Shown here: positions 1 through 8,538 of the stretch, one piece after another
Position numbering within the stretch: position 1 is the first letter of the stretch
Layout: every line of letters begins with the position of its first letter
From: CAYYAQ01 sp964469555
Lineage (GTDB): Bacteria > Planctomycetota > UBA1135 > UBA2386
Assembly (NCBI GenBank): GCA_964469555.1
Contig: CAYYAQ010000019.1
Coordinates: 1 to 48,712, forward strand
Direction of reading: 5' to 3'
Length of the DNA: 48,712 nt
Position numbers and translations under genes: made by a program
Notes under the pieces: model-generated
What the model saw: only the letters and a program-made list of their open reading frames with translations
The model's database searches: none
Told to the model about the DNA's origin: nothing

Positions 1-2
1 GA

Positions 3-626
3 TCCAAAGGCTTTACGCTGATCGAACTCATGGTCGTGATCACGATCATCGGTCTGTTGACCGTCGCGTTGCTCCCCGAGATCACCAAGGTCATGGGGTT
101 GGGCGATGCGGCCGCGACTCGCGCCCGCATCGACTTGCTCCGGGCGATGATCGACAAGTACGAGGCCAGGCAGGGCGAATACCCGCCCTCGGAATTCGGG
201 AAGTCCCTCAAGGACGTGAAGGTGAAGAGCGACACGACCAACATGGGCATCGAGTGCCTGTTGATCCACCTGCATCAGAAGAGCCTCGGCGTGAACTTCT
301 CGCTGGAGGACCATCAGGACTGGCTCAAGAACACCGACGACGACGACAACGACGCCCTGATTCCCCAGCTGCGCACGAGCAAGAAGCTCGAAGTCGTCGA
401 CGCCTGGCACAACCCCATCGTGTATTTCCGGAACGACAGCTACGGCAGGCCTCAGGAAGTGATGTACGGCGACGAGGACGCCGACAACCAGACGACGAAC
501 GTGTCCGCGATGAAGGGCGATGGGCACTACTTGAACTCGCAGAAATACCAGCTGATCTCCGCCGGCGAGGATGGCGAGTTCGGTACCGATGACGATATCT
601 GTTACCCGTCCGTGATCCCGAAATAG
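3..626 (+). CDS. GspG-like major pseudopilin (5' end outside window)
   Basis: Type II secretion/type IV pilin-like subunit. The frame is already open at base 3 and begins with KGFTLIELMVV, the class III prepilin cleavage motif (G before mature F1, Glu at +5), followed by a hydrophobic helix. Only the first few residues of the leader are missing. The C-terminal part contains SAGEDGEFGTDDD, typical of the calcium-binding end of GspG proteins. About 207 residues are visible, somewhat longer than a usual GspG (about 140). It heads a run of five prepilin-type genes in the same direction and ends 20 bases before the next. It would be cleaved and N-methylated by a prepilin peptidase not present here. 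GspG identity is inferred from the C-terminal motif and gene order. Confidence 0.85.
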   Translation, partial: SKGFTLIELMVVITIIGLLTVALLPEITKVMGLGDAAATRARIDLLRAMIDKYEARQGEYPPSEFGKSLKDVKVKSDTTNMGIECLLIHLHQKSLGVNFSLEDHQDWLKNTDDDDNDALIPQLRTSKKLEVVDAWHNPIVYFRNDSYGRPQEVMYGDEDADNQTTNVSAMKGDGHYLNSQKYQLISAGEDGEFGTDDDICYPSVIPK

Positions 627-646
627 CCAACTCAGAGATTCCTCCC

Positions 647-1651
647 ATGGAGACGTCGCCATCACCGAGAAACATCGCGGGGTTCACCCTGTTGGAGTTG
701 ATCACGGTGCTCGGGGTGATCGCGGTTCTCTCCGGCATAGGCATCGGGTTCCTGAGCAAGAGCGAGAACGACCTGGATATCGCGATCGCGGTCGTAAGGG
801 ACAAGATCCGTCTCGCGCACGAGACGGCGCGCAACACGGGTCGCCCGACCTCGGTCGAGCTCTTCCAGCGGCGCGACGCGGAGACCCAGGAGTTGGTCGG
901 GCAGTATCTCAGCGCGAAGGTCCTCGCGACGGTCGGGCAGTGGCACCTGGAGCCCGGCGAGCGCGCCTTTGCCGGACTCGATCCGGAGCTCATCGGGTAC
1001 CCGGAAAAGAACGGTCGCTACGGCCACGGCATGCGTCCCGACCCGGAGAAGGGCGGGACCATGTTCGCGATCCACACGAAAGGCGAGGCGCGCTTCAACA
1101 TGCGCCACGGTTTCGCATTCAAGATCGAGCTGTTCCTGGAGTCGCGCGAGAAGTGCGTGGTCGCCCAGCTCGGACCGACGTTCGTTCTGGAGCTCGATGA
1201 GGACCTCGCGCCGATCGGGAGCATGTTCCTCGCCGATCCTGGCTCGCGTCGGGGGCCCCAGGTGCGCATCGACACCCAGGACAGCGAGCTTCCACTGCGG
1301 TGCTGGGTCAGCGTCGAGTTGGTGCACGACGGTCGCGTGTTTCGGCTGTTGGTCGACGGCGAGGAAGTCGGTCGCAAGAGTGCGATGGGCGAGTCGTTCC
1401 AGGATCGGCAAGGGAACCTGTTCGAGGTATCCCCAGACGGCTCTGTCCCCGGGATCATCGACGAGATCCAGCTGCTCGCGTACCACAGCGACGAGCAAGC
1501 TGAAGTACCCGCGCTGGTCGAGATCAAGGGCCTCGAGAAGCCCATCGATTACGACCGTCGCGGTAAGCTGACGCGTCCCGTAACCCTCGAGTTCATGCTC
1601 GGAGACCAGAAACTGAAGAAGTTGGTCGCACCCGGAGGTGTTTTGCAGTGA
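647..1651 (+). CDS. GspH-like pseudopilin fused to a LamG/concanavalin-like domain
   Basis: The protein has 334 residues. Its N-terminus has a short leader, then GFTLLELITVLGVIAVLSG, a class III signal with Glu at +5 and a hydrophobic helix. Residues about 152-312 form a beta-rich region with the pattern of a lectin-like (LamG/concanavalin A-like) domain: FAFKIELFLESREKC, then WVSVELVHDGRVFRLLVDG, then IIDEIQLLAY. Ordinary GspH proteins are about 170 residues and lack this region. The stop overlaps the start of the next gene (ATG at 1648), so the two are probably translationally coupled. GspH is assigned by gene order and the N-terminus. The lectin-like fold is inferred from strand pattern and needs profile confirmation. 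Confidence 0.75.
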   Translation: METSPSPRNIAGFTLLELITVLGVIAVLSGIGIGFLSKSENDLDIAIAVVRDKIRLAHETARNTGRPTSVELFQRRDAETQELVGQYLSAKVLATVGQWHLEPGERAFAGLDPELIGYPEKNGRYGHGMRPDPEKGGTMFAIHTKGEARFNMRHGFAFKIELFLESREKCVVAQLGPTFVLELDEDLAPIGSMFLADPGSRRGPQVRIDTQDSELPLRCWVSVELVHDGRVFRLLVDGEEVGRKSAMGESFQDRQGNLFEVSPDGSVPGIIDEIQLLAYHSDEQAEVPALVEIKGLEKPIDYDRRGKLTRPVTLEFMLGDQKLKKLVAPGGVLQ

Positions 1652-4600
1652 AGCATCCCTCGCAAGACAGGGGATTCGCCCTGATCTCCGTACTCATCGC
1701 GCTGGCCATCGTGCTCGCGTTGCTCGTGCCGTTCCTGACCAGCGTGCTCAATGAGTTCAACTACAGCGACGACATGGTTCAGGAGGAAGCGGTCGTCTAC
1801 CACTCGGATGGACAACGCGACTGGCTGCTCTATCTGCAGAGCCTCGGTCACGCCGCGCGTGAGTTTTCGGACGAGAACGCGACGCCTGACTCCGACGATC
1901 TCTTCGAGTTCCCCACGAACCGGGAACTCCCCGATGCCTTCCAGTCAGCCAGCAGGGGATTGAGCAGCAACTCGATTCAGGACCTCCAACGCAAGATCCA
2001 CTTGCCGACGGCGAGCCCGCTCGTGATCGGGAACCTGCTCGGACTCGCGACGAGCCTGACGATGGAGCACGAGCCCGATACCGAGACCATCACGGTCACC
2101 GACGCGATCAACTTTCCTGAAGAGAACGGTCAGTTGTTCATCCACGGCGAGCGCATCGGTTACGCGAGTCGCGAGGGCAACGTGTTCCACGGGCTGCGTC
2201 GGCAGTGGAATCCGGCGCCGAAGTTGCCCGATGACTGCCTCGTGCTCGACTACCGCGTGGTCAAGGCCATCACCTTCCAGTTCGAACGCAGCGGCAAGCG
2301 CGACAAGTTCATTCCGTACAGCACCGTCGAGGAAGTGCAGAACATCGCCAGCCAGGGCGTCGGTCGATTCACGAAGGGCGAGATGGATGTGTTGCTCGCC
2401 CATTGCACGACGTATGGCATGAATGACTTCGCCGGCCAGTGGGGCAAGCCGGTGCGGATGTTCAACGGCCAAGATCCGGCGACCATGCACAACGGTTACG
2501 CGCTGCGCACGAAGACCGGGGCGGGCTTCGGCGGCGGCACCGTGATCAAGATCGCGAGCATCGAAGATCCGGACGTCTACGAGTACAACTTCGTGTGGCG
2601 GACGCAGCAACCGCCGAGCCGGTTCGAGCAGGTCAATCTCCAGAGCCAGTGGCAGCTGAACGTGCTGTTTGCCCCGCGTGGTCAGTTCCAGCCGCTCGAA
2701 GCGCAGATCTACCCGCTGATTCCCGTGGCGGTGAACATCAACACCGCGGACCACGAGGTGCTGATGGCGCTGTTGCAGAACCTGCGGAAGGGGCCGACCC
2801 TGAACCCGGATCACGCGGGCAACAACCCCGCCGACACCCGGCGGCAGTACGGCAGGCAGATCACCGCACAGCTCGCGGCGGACATGGCGTCGCAGATCAT
2901 CGCGCTGCGCAGCGGCTCGACCGAGGACAGCAGCGGGCGCCCGTTCGGCGGATGGCAGGACCTCGCCGAGCGATTCTTCCACCCACGCGGGAAGAACGCC
3001 GATGAGAACAGCGATAGACAGGGCAAGGCGATGCTGGTGATGCTCCAGCTCAACATGCTCTACGGTCGCTCGCCGTCGCCGGAGATGGGTACGATGCCGA
3101 TCTCCTTCACTTCGAGCTCCCTGATCAGCTATCGCGTCGCCACCATGATGACGCGCCTGTCGGGTCTGGAGACCGCGCGCGATGAGCGCGACGGCATCGC
3201 TTCGGTGATACCCGGCCAGAACCTCGACATGCTGATCTTCCGCCAGCGCGGTTGGCTCGAGAACATCCGGCTCACGCGGCGTTCGCCCCGCTGGATCACG
3301 TTCCCGACGAACATCGGCGCGGTGCACTCGAGTAGCCTCGGCAGCGACCCCGCGGAGATCGCCCCGGGTTTGCTCTACGCGAAGTTCTACCCGACCGCGG
3401 GTTTCGGCAACCCGCGCTTCGCCAGCGAGGATCTCGGCAGCATCCGGGCGCGGACCGTGGTGGCGCAGCGCGTGGTCAACCCGAAGGCGAGGCAGGCCCG
3501 GTTGCAGCACAACCACGAGCAGTTCCGCTTCGCCCAGAACCCGGACGGTTGGGACGTCGCGAAGGATGGGGTGTTCGAGCTGATCAACACCGGTCTGCGT
3601 GGAAAGGGTGGCGCCCGTCGCCGCCCCCGCCACCCGGATGCGTCGTTCAACTACACGACGGACAACGAAGGGATGCCGGGTCGGCATGCGGTGTCGTTCT
3701 GGTTCAAGATGAAGAGCCTCGGCGAGAAGTGCATCTACGACCTCGCCGCCGACGTCGCGGAGCGCAACAGGATCAACTTGCGGTTCGAATCGGGACACCT
3801 CGTGTTCGAAGTGCTCGACGAAGCCGGAATCGACCCGAATCCGCAGGAGACGCAGACGTCGCCTGAACGCACAGCGGGAATGTGGAAGGTGCCGATCTCG
3901 GATCTCAACATGAAGCCGGAGATCTGGTACCACGTCAACATCTCCGCGGATGGCAACCGTCCCGACCAACTGTCCATGTTCTTCGATGGCGTACCTCGCG
4001 GGAAGCCGGAGTACGTGACGTACCTGACAGCGGACATCCAGGATTACGAGCGTCCGGACTCTGGCGTCACGCCTGCCAACGACAAGGAGCGCTACCCGGA
4101 CATCATGGTGGAAGACACCAAGAGCTTCCCGCCGCAGGGCGTCCTGCGCATTGGACGTGAGCTGTTCGAGTACACGTCGAAGTCCGACTCGTCGTTCCGC
4201 TGCCGTCCGATGGACTCCATGGGCGAGCGCAAGGCGCGCATGGGTTGGCGCGAATACAACAAGCTGGTCGAGGATAATCTCGATCAGTACGGTCGTCCGA
4301 CCATCGGCGAGAACGATCCGACCTTCGGCACGAAGCGCGAAGAGAAGACGCCGCTGATCCCCGCTGGCTCCGCGGTCGAACTCTACGGCTACGCGGCCGC
4401 GATCTACCGCAACCGACCGATCACCGTCGGCTCGACGACCCTGCAGGACGAGATCGGCACGTTCAACGTGGCACGCGTCATGGTGCAGAACCCCGTGACG
4501 ATCGAGGTTCCCGCCCCCCGCGGTGCCGGCACGTTCCGTCTCGGTCGCGGGTTGGACATCGAGATGAAGGATGACCTCCTGTTGGCGGACCCGCTTCCCG

Positions 4601-6882
4601 ACGAGAAGGGCAAGGGGCCGAGCAAGCCGGAGGCGGTCGAAGAGGTCATGGCCGCGTTCCCGACGAGTGGCGGGTATTGCCTCCTCATCCAGAAATACTA
4701 CCGGTGGACTGTCCAGGCGAACAACGCCTCGGGCGAGATCCTCACCGGCGGAATCGAGCTCATCAAGTACTCGGGTCGGAAGGGCAACAAGCTCACCGGG
4801 ATCGAACGCGGCGTGACGATTCCCGGAACGGAGAAGTTCTTCAGTGGTGGTGGCCGAGGTGGTCGCTACAAGGACGGCGAAGCCCGCCAATTCGTCTCCG
4901 AGTGGGCGCCCTACCTCGCCCAACAAGTCGGCGGCGGCGGCGGCGGTGGTGGAGGCGGCACCGCCGTTCCCCTGCGCGAGCTGCAGTCCTGGGTTGTCTA
5001 CGCCGTGCCGATCTCGATTCCCGTCGCAAACGCCGGGAGCCTGAACGACCCCGAGGAAACAGAGACAACCGAGTGGGCGCAGATCTACCCGGGCGAAGGT
5101 CGCGAGCAGGACACCGAGTGGGTGCGCTACGACGTGATCACTCCCGACGGCCACATCGCCCGCGTGCGGCAGGGCCCGTGGTATTCCCTGCACAGCCGCT
5201 TGACCGGTTCCATGGCCATCGGTGCCGGGTCGTTGACGAATGGCGGCGGCACCGTCAGCGACGCCATCCAGAAGGACATCGAGTTCGAACCGCCGCAAGA
5301 CGACGGCATCGAGCGGATCGGTTACATCGACAAGGTGGAGATCGACTGGCCGATCGCATACGTGGCCAGGAAGGCGCTCGAGTTCCGCGGCGACAGCTTC
5401 GGGCGCACGACGTCCCACAGGCAGGGCGCCGGCGCGATGGTGATGCCGTGCCATCGTCTCGAGATCGACTGGGGTCCGATCGGCGCGTTGAGCGCGCGAT
5501 GTGGGCGCAATGATCGAGTCGCCATGGTCGGCGGCACGAAGGCGTCCGGTGGATCGCGGCCTCCGCTCGAGTGGCACACGGTCAACTGGTACGCCCAGCG
5601 TCGCACCGGCGACAACATGAACCGCAACCGGAACGCGAACCCGAACAGCGCAGTGCCGGAGTTGCTTGGCCTCTACCCGTTCCAGATGGTCGCGTTGAAG
5701 ACCGGCGTCAAGGGTATCTTCGTCGGTCCGGACAAGCGACAGGACCAGCACGACACGCGTCGCGTCGACCGCATCGTCAAGTTCCCGAGCGGCGAGTTGC
5801 CGGCAGCGTACGTCGAAGCCGGCTGGTTCGGCGGCGCCAGCAAGAGCGTCGGTGACTACACGGACATGACCGGAATGGTCGACGAGGTCTCCGCGTTGGG
5901 CAAGCTCGCCGAGACGACGGTACTCAACGTCGAGATCACCGCCGAGGCGACGGAGATCCCGATCCGCAAGCACACCAAGCTCGAGTCGTTCGGGCCCCTC
6001 GGCGTCTCGCGCAACATGACGCAGACCTATCCCAGGAATGGTGGGCTGCTGCAGATCGACCAGGAGATCATCGCCTACAAGTCATACTCGGACGCGATCT
6101 TCCAGGTCGCTGAGCAAGGCCGCGGTCTGCTCGGCACACAAGCGCGGGTCCACGGGGACTGCGCGCGGGTGCAGTTCCTGTCGCACATCCCCGCGGCGAT
6201 CCTGGCCGGCCAGGTGTCCGCGGTGACGAATCAGCTCACCGTGCAGAGCATGGGCGGGTTGCCGCGAAACGGTGGCACGGTGTTGATGGGGCGGGAGATG
6301 CTCCACTACACCTGGACCGTCCAGGATCGGATGCTGGAGATGCCCAACTGGTACGACCCGGATGACGATGACCCCTCCGGCGTGGGCCTGTTCCGCGGTC
6401 GCTACGGGACTCCGGCGCAGAGCGGGCAGTCCGGTTCGCCCGTCATCTGGTTCCCGACCCGCTTCTGGGATCGGTATCACGAACGCTCCGACGACCCGGA
6501 GTTGGCCTACTACCAGGCGAGCCGCCGCGAGACGCCGGTGTTCTTCACTGGTGTGCAGTGGCGTGAGGAGAATCCTGAACCCTCGTTCCTCAAGATGCTC
6601 GCGACGGTGAACATCGATGGCGCTGGATCCTGGTGCGACGACCCGGAGAAGGTGGGCGGGATGTTCGCGTTCGAGAAGGGCATGGTGGACGACAAGTCCA
6701 ACAAGATCGGTTGGCAGGGCAGCACGTTCGAGATCCGGTTCGCGACCGAGTACCTGCCCGGGGCTTTTGATCCGGAGCTGTTCCTCGCCAACGGTTGGAA
6801 GCAGGCGATCACCATCAAGCACCTGATCGTCAACTACCAGGGGCAGACGCGCATCCTCAGGGAGAAGCGGACGGGGCGATGA
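1648..6882 (+). CDS. Giant GspK-like minor pseudopilin with LamG domain and repeated IGxExIxY modules
   Basis: At 1744 residues this is several times the size of a normal GspK (about 300-350). The N-terminus GFALISVLIALAIV is a prepilin helix without Glu at +5, as is usual for GspK, the pseudopilus tip subunit. VNINTADHEVLMALLQNL near residues 361-378 matches the GspK helix-hairpin-like motif. Residues about 670-795 form a LamG-like domain (HAVSFWFKMKSL, then WYHVNISADG, then MFFDGVPRG). A short module resembling IxIGxExIxY...F...RGxxGT recurs near residues 155-187, 819-855, 1025-1056, 1432-1512 and 1525-1602. A run of ten glycines lies near residue 1095. It overlaps the preceding stop and the following start (ATGA at 6879). 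It is probably an export-machine tip protein with added surface-binding regions; the ligand is unknown. Confidence 0.75.
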   Translation: MKHPSQDRGFALISVLIALAIVLALLVPFLTSVLNEFNYSDDMVQEEAVVYHSDGQRDWLLYLQSLGHAAREFSDENATPDSDDLFEFPTNRELPDAFQSASRGLSSNSIQDLQRKIHLPTASPLVIGNLLGLATSLTMEHEPDTETITVTDAINFPEENGQLFIHGERIGYASREGNVFHGLRRQWNPAPKLPDDCLVLDYRVVKAITFQFERSGKRDKFIPYSTVEEVQNIASQGVGRFTKGEMDVLLAHCTTYGMNDFAGQWGKPVRMFNGQDPATMHNGYALRTKTGAGFGGGTVIKIASIEDPDVYEYNFVWRTQQPPSRFEQVNLQSQWQLNVLFAPRGQFQPLEAQIYPLIPVAVNINTADHEVLMALLQNLRKGPTLNPDHAGNNPADTRRQYGRQITAQLAADMASQIIALRSGSTEDSSGRPFGGWQDLAERFFHPRGKNADENSDRQGKAMLVMLQLNMLYGRSPSPEMGTMPISFTSSSLISYRVATMMTRLSGLETARDERDGIASVIPGQNLDMLIFRQRGWLENIRLTRRSPRWITFPTNIGAVHSSSLGSDPAEIAPGLLYAKFYPTAGFGNPRFASEDLGSIRARTVVAQRVVNPKARQARLQHNHEQFRFAQNPDGWDVAKDGVFELINTGLRGKGGARRRPRHPDASFNYTTDNEGMPGRHAVSFWFKMKSLGEKCIYDLAADVAERNRINLRFESGHLVFEVLDEAGIDPNPQETQTSPERTAGMWKVPISDLNMKPEIWYHVNISADGNRPDQLSMFFDGVPRGKPEYVTYLTADIQDYERPDSGVTPANDKERYPDIMVEDTKSFPPQGVLRIGRELFEYTSKSDSSFRCRPMDSMGERKARMGWREYNKLVEDNLDQYGRPTIGENDPTFGTKREEKTPLIPAGSAVELYGYAAAIYRNRPITVGSTTLQDEIGTFNVARVMVQNPVTIEVPAPRGAGTFRLGRGLDIEMKDDLLLADPLPDEKGKGPSKPEAVEEVMAAFPTSGGYCLLIQKYYRWTVQANNASGEILTGGIELIKYSGRKGNKLTGIERGVTIPGTEKFFSGGGRGGRYKDGEARQFVSEWAPYLAQQVGGGGGGGGGGTAVPLRELQSWVVYAVPISIPVANAGSLNDPEETETTEWAQIYPGEGREQDTEWVRYDVITPDGHIARVRQGPWYSLHSRLTGSMAIGAGSLTNGGGTVSDAIQKDIEFEPPQDDGIERIGYIDKVEIDWPIAYVARKALEFRGDSFGRTTSHRQGAGAMVMPCHRLEIDWGPIGALSARCGRNDRVAMVGGTKASGGSRPPLEWHTVNWYAQRRTGDNMNRNRNANPNSAVPELLGLYPFQMVALKTGVKGIFVGPDKRQDQHDTRRVDRIVKFPSGELPAAYVEAGWFGGASKSVGDYTDMTGMVDEVSALGKLAETTVLNVEITAEATEIPIRKHTKLESFGPLGVSRNMTQTYPRNGGLLQIDQEIIAYKSYSDAIFQVAEQGRGLLGTQARVHGDCARVQFLSHIPAAILAGQVSAVTNQLTVQSMGGLPRNGGTVLMGREMLHYTWTVQDRMLEMPNWYDPDDDDPSGVGLFRGRYGTPAQSGQSGSPVIWFPTRFWDRYHERSDDPELAYYQASRRETPVFFTGVQWREENPEPSFLKMLATVNIDGAGSWCDDPEKVGGMFAFEKGMVDDKSNKIGWQGSTFEIRFATEYLPGAFDPELFLANGWKQAITIKHLIVNYQGQTRILREKRTGR
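5935..6460 (+). repeat. Two adjacent copies of the IGxExIxY/RGxxGT coding module
   Basis: The first copy encodes GGLLQIDQEIIAYKS, then F..V..QGRGLLGTQARVHGD. The second encodes NGGTVLMGREMLHYTW, then GVGLFRGRYGTPAQSG. Less conserved copies lie at about 2110-2210 (FIHGERIGYASREGNVFHGL), 4102-4215 (VLRIGRELFEYTS) and 4720-4815 (GGIELIKYSG). This is protein-level repetition. The DNA copies are diverged and not obviously duplicated. Confidence 0.6.
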
Positions 6883-8081
6883 CCGATTCGCAGACAACCG
6901 GGCCGCGTACGGCGCAGCTGGGATTCACCATCCTCGAGTTGACGGTGGTGATGGGCTTGCTCTCCATATTCATGATGTTCCTCCTGCAGATCGTGTTCAC
7001 CACGACGGAGGTCTTCCGCACCGGAAACGCCGACCAGGAGACCTCTGCGAGGTTGATCGCCGCGACCCGCCCGGTCGAGGAGTCGCTGCAGGACATGATC
7101 GGTCCGTCGCGCGAGGACAAGAGACAGGCGTCGGATGCGCGCCTGCTCGTGCAGTGGGCGCCCATCGGTTTTGTCGGCAAGGGCGGGATCGGTCGGATGC
7201 AGGTCCTGCGTTCGACGGTGCGGGTTCCGAAATACGTGGAGAAGGAACTCCTGACCGCGAGGTTCCGCGCCGCTGCCGAGGAAGATGTCGGCGATTCCGA
7301 TCCACAGGAACTTCTCGCCGCGATCCGCGCGATGATTCAGCGAACCGGGTTCAAGGGGCGCGGCGAGATGCTGCTCATCGCATGGCCGGAAGGGGACGCC
7401 GAGGGGGCTTACTTCGACCTGCGTCGGGGCGTCTTCCTCCCAGGTCGCGCCATGGTGTTCCGCGAGGCGAACGGCAATGGCCTGCTCGAGCTTCGGGACA
7501 TCGCCGCCGAGTTCCCGGCCAAGCGCATACTCGCACACACCGAGGTCATCGCGACTGGGCTGCTGTACCTCTCGTATCGAATGTCGTGCCAGTACACCGA
7601 GAACTGGACCGAGGGCCCCGACGGCAAGGGCCCCGAACGGGTGTGGGATTCCGCGCGCGCGGGCTGGTTCGTCGATGGCGAGTTCGACATCGACAAGTTC
7701 AGCATGGACCTCGGCAGTGTCAGCATCGATGACTCGACGGACGACGTCTACCCGCGGTACATCGAGGTCACCATCGTCGCGGCGCGGAGCTCAAGGGAAC
7801 TGCCCGAGGCGCTGCTCGCGGAAGAGATCGGCGAGACGGACAGGAGGATTCGATTGATCAGCGAGGACCGGCTTCCGCACGTCGTCCATGACCGTTTCCT
7901 CAAGATCGGTAGCGAGTGGATCCAGTACGGCGCGCTCCAAGGTCGCACGCTGACTGGTGTCCGGCGGGGCATGCGCGGCACGAAGAGAAAGCGTCACGAC
8001 CGCCGCACGGGAGTGCGCGCCGGCAGGACCAATGTCATCAGGATCAAAATTCTCCACTCGAGGGATAGTTGGAATGGCTGA
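6879..8081 (+). CDS. GspJ-like pseudopilin with C-terminal repeat module
   Basis: The protein has 400 residues. The ATG at 6879 overlaps the previous stop (ATGA), which decides this start over upstream in-frame ATGs. The N-terminus is LGFTILELTVVMGLLSIFM, a class III prepilin signal with Glu at +5. The position after GspK and before GspI and the larger size point to GspJ (usually about 200 residues). The middle region has no domain I recognise. Residues about 329-389 contain FLKIGSEWIQYG, then TLTGVRRGMRGTKRKRHDR, the same module that is repeated in the giant GspK-like protein next door. It overlaps the next gene by eight bases. The function is minor pseudopilin by inference. Confidence 0.75.
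   Translation: MTDSQTTGPRTAQLGFTILELTVVMGLLSIFMMFLLQIVFTTTEVFRTGNADQETSARLIAATRPVEESLQDMIGPSREDKRQASDARLLVQWAPIGFVGKGGIGRMQVLRSTVRVPKYVEKELLTARFRAAAEEDVGDSDPQELLAAIRAMIQRTGFKGRGEMLLIAWPEGDAEGAYFDLRRGVFLPGRAMVFREANGNGLLELRDIAAEFPAKRILAHTEVIATGLLYLSYRMSCQYTENWTEGPDGKGPERVWDSARAGWFVDGEFDIDKFSMDLGSVSIDDSTDDVYPRYIEVTIVAARSSRELPEALLAEEIGETDRRIRLISEDRLPHVVHDRFLKIGSEWIQYGALQGRTLTGVRRGMRGTKRKRHDRRTGVRAGRTNVIRIKILHSRDSWNG
7862..8047 (+). repeat. Copy of the IGxExIxY/RGxxGT module in the GspJ-like gene
   Basis: Encodes FLKIGSEWIQYGALQGRTL, then GVRRGMRGT, then a basic tail. It aligns by eye with the copies at 5935-6460 in the neighbouring gene, so one module type is shared by two different pseudopilins of the same operon. 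Confidence 0.6.
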
Positions 8082-8538
8082 GCGCTCGAACCAAAGGGGA
8101 TTCACGCTGACCGAGATGCTCGTCGCGCTCTCGATCATGCTATTCGGCCTCACTGCCATCGCCGGTTCCATGATGATGGCTGTCAGCACCCGGCGTAGCG
8201 CCGAGATGCGCTTCAAGGCGGTCCACATGATCGACCACGTGTTCCACTATCTTCAGGAAGACTATTTCGTCGAGCATGATCCGGACAGCGGTCCGTTGCT
8301 GGCTATCGGCCTGAACGCGCAAGGCCAATCGACCCCGGTCGAGGTTCCCGGCTACCCGGGAATGAAATACACTGTCAAGTTCATCGAGGATCCGGATCAC
8401 GCCCAGGTGGTGCTGGCCCAGGTCTACATCTCGTGGAAAGAACAGGGCGAGGAAGTCGCCGAGAGGTTCGACCGCGTGATGATCCGAGAGAAACCGTTTT
8501 CCTATCGCATATCCCAGCTCACAGGGAGCAACAGATGA
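8074..8538 (+). CDS. GspI-like minor pseudopilin
   Basis: The protein has 154 residues. The start ATG at 8074 lies eight bases inside the end of the previous gene. The N-terminus QRGFTLTEMLVALSIMLFGL is a class III prepilin signal with Glu at +5 and a hydrophobic helix. The TEMLVALSI form is typical of GspI and PilV-type minor pilins. The length is near that of GspI (about 120-130). The stop TGA overlaps the start of the next gene (ATG at 8535). It probably joins the GspJ- and GspK-like proteins at the pseudopilus tip. Assignment rests on the N-terminus, size and gene order. Confidence 0.75.
   Translation: MAERSNQRGFTLTEMLVALSIMLFGLTAIAGSMMMAVSTRRSAEMRFKAVHMIDHVFHYLQEDYFVEHDPDSGPLLAIGLNAQGQSTPVEVPGYPGMKYTVKFIEDPDHAQVVLAQVYISWKEQGEEVAERFDRVMIREKPFSYRISQLTGSNR

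Noticed and set aside
4926..4965. GGC/GGT run as an unstable microsatellite
   Set aside because: The codons are mixed (GGC, GGT, GGA) and keep frame within a low-complexity protein linker.
1945..5973. Very long open frame antisense to the giant GspK-like gene
   Set aside because: It has no recognisable domain, a composition rich in Arg, His and Val typical of antisense frames in GC-rich DNA, and the sense frame has clear domains.
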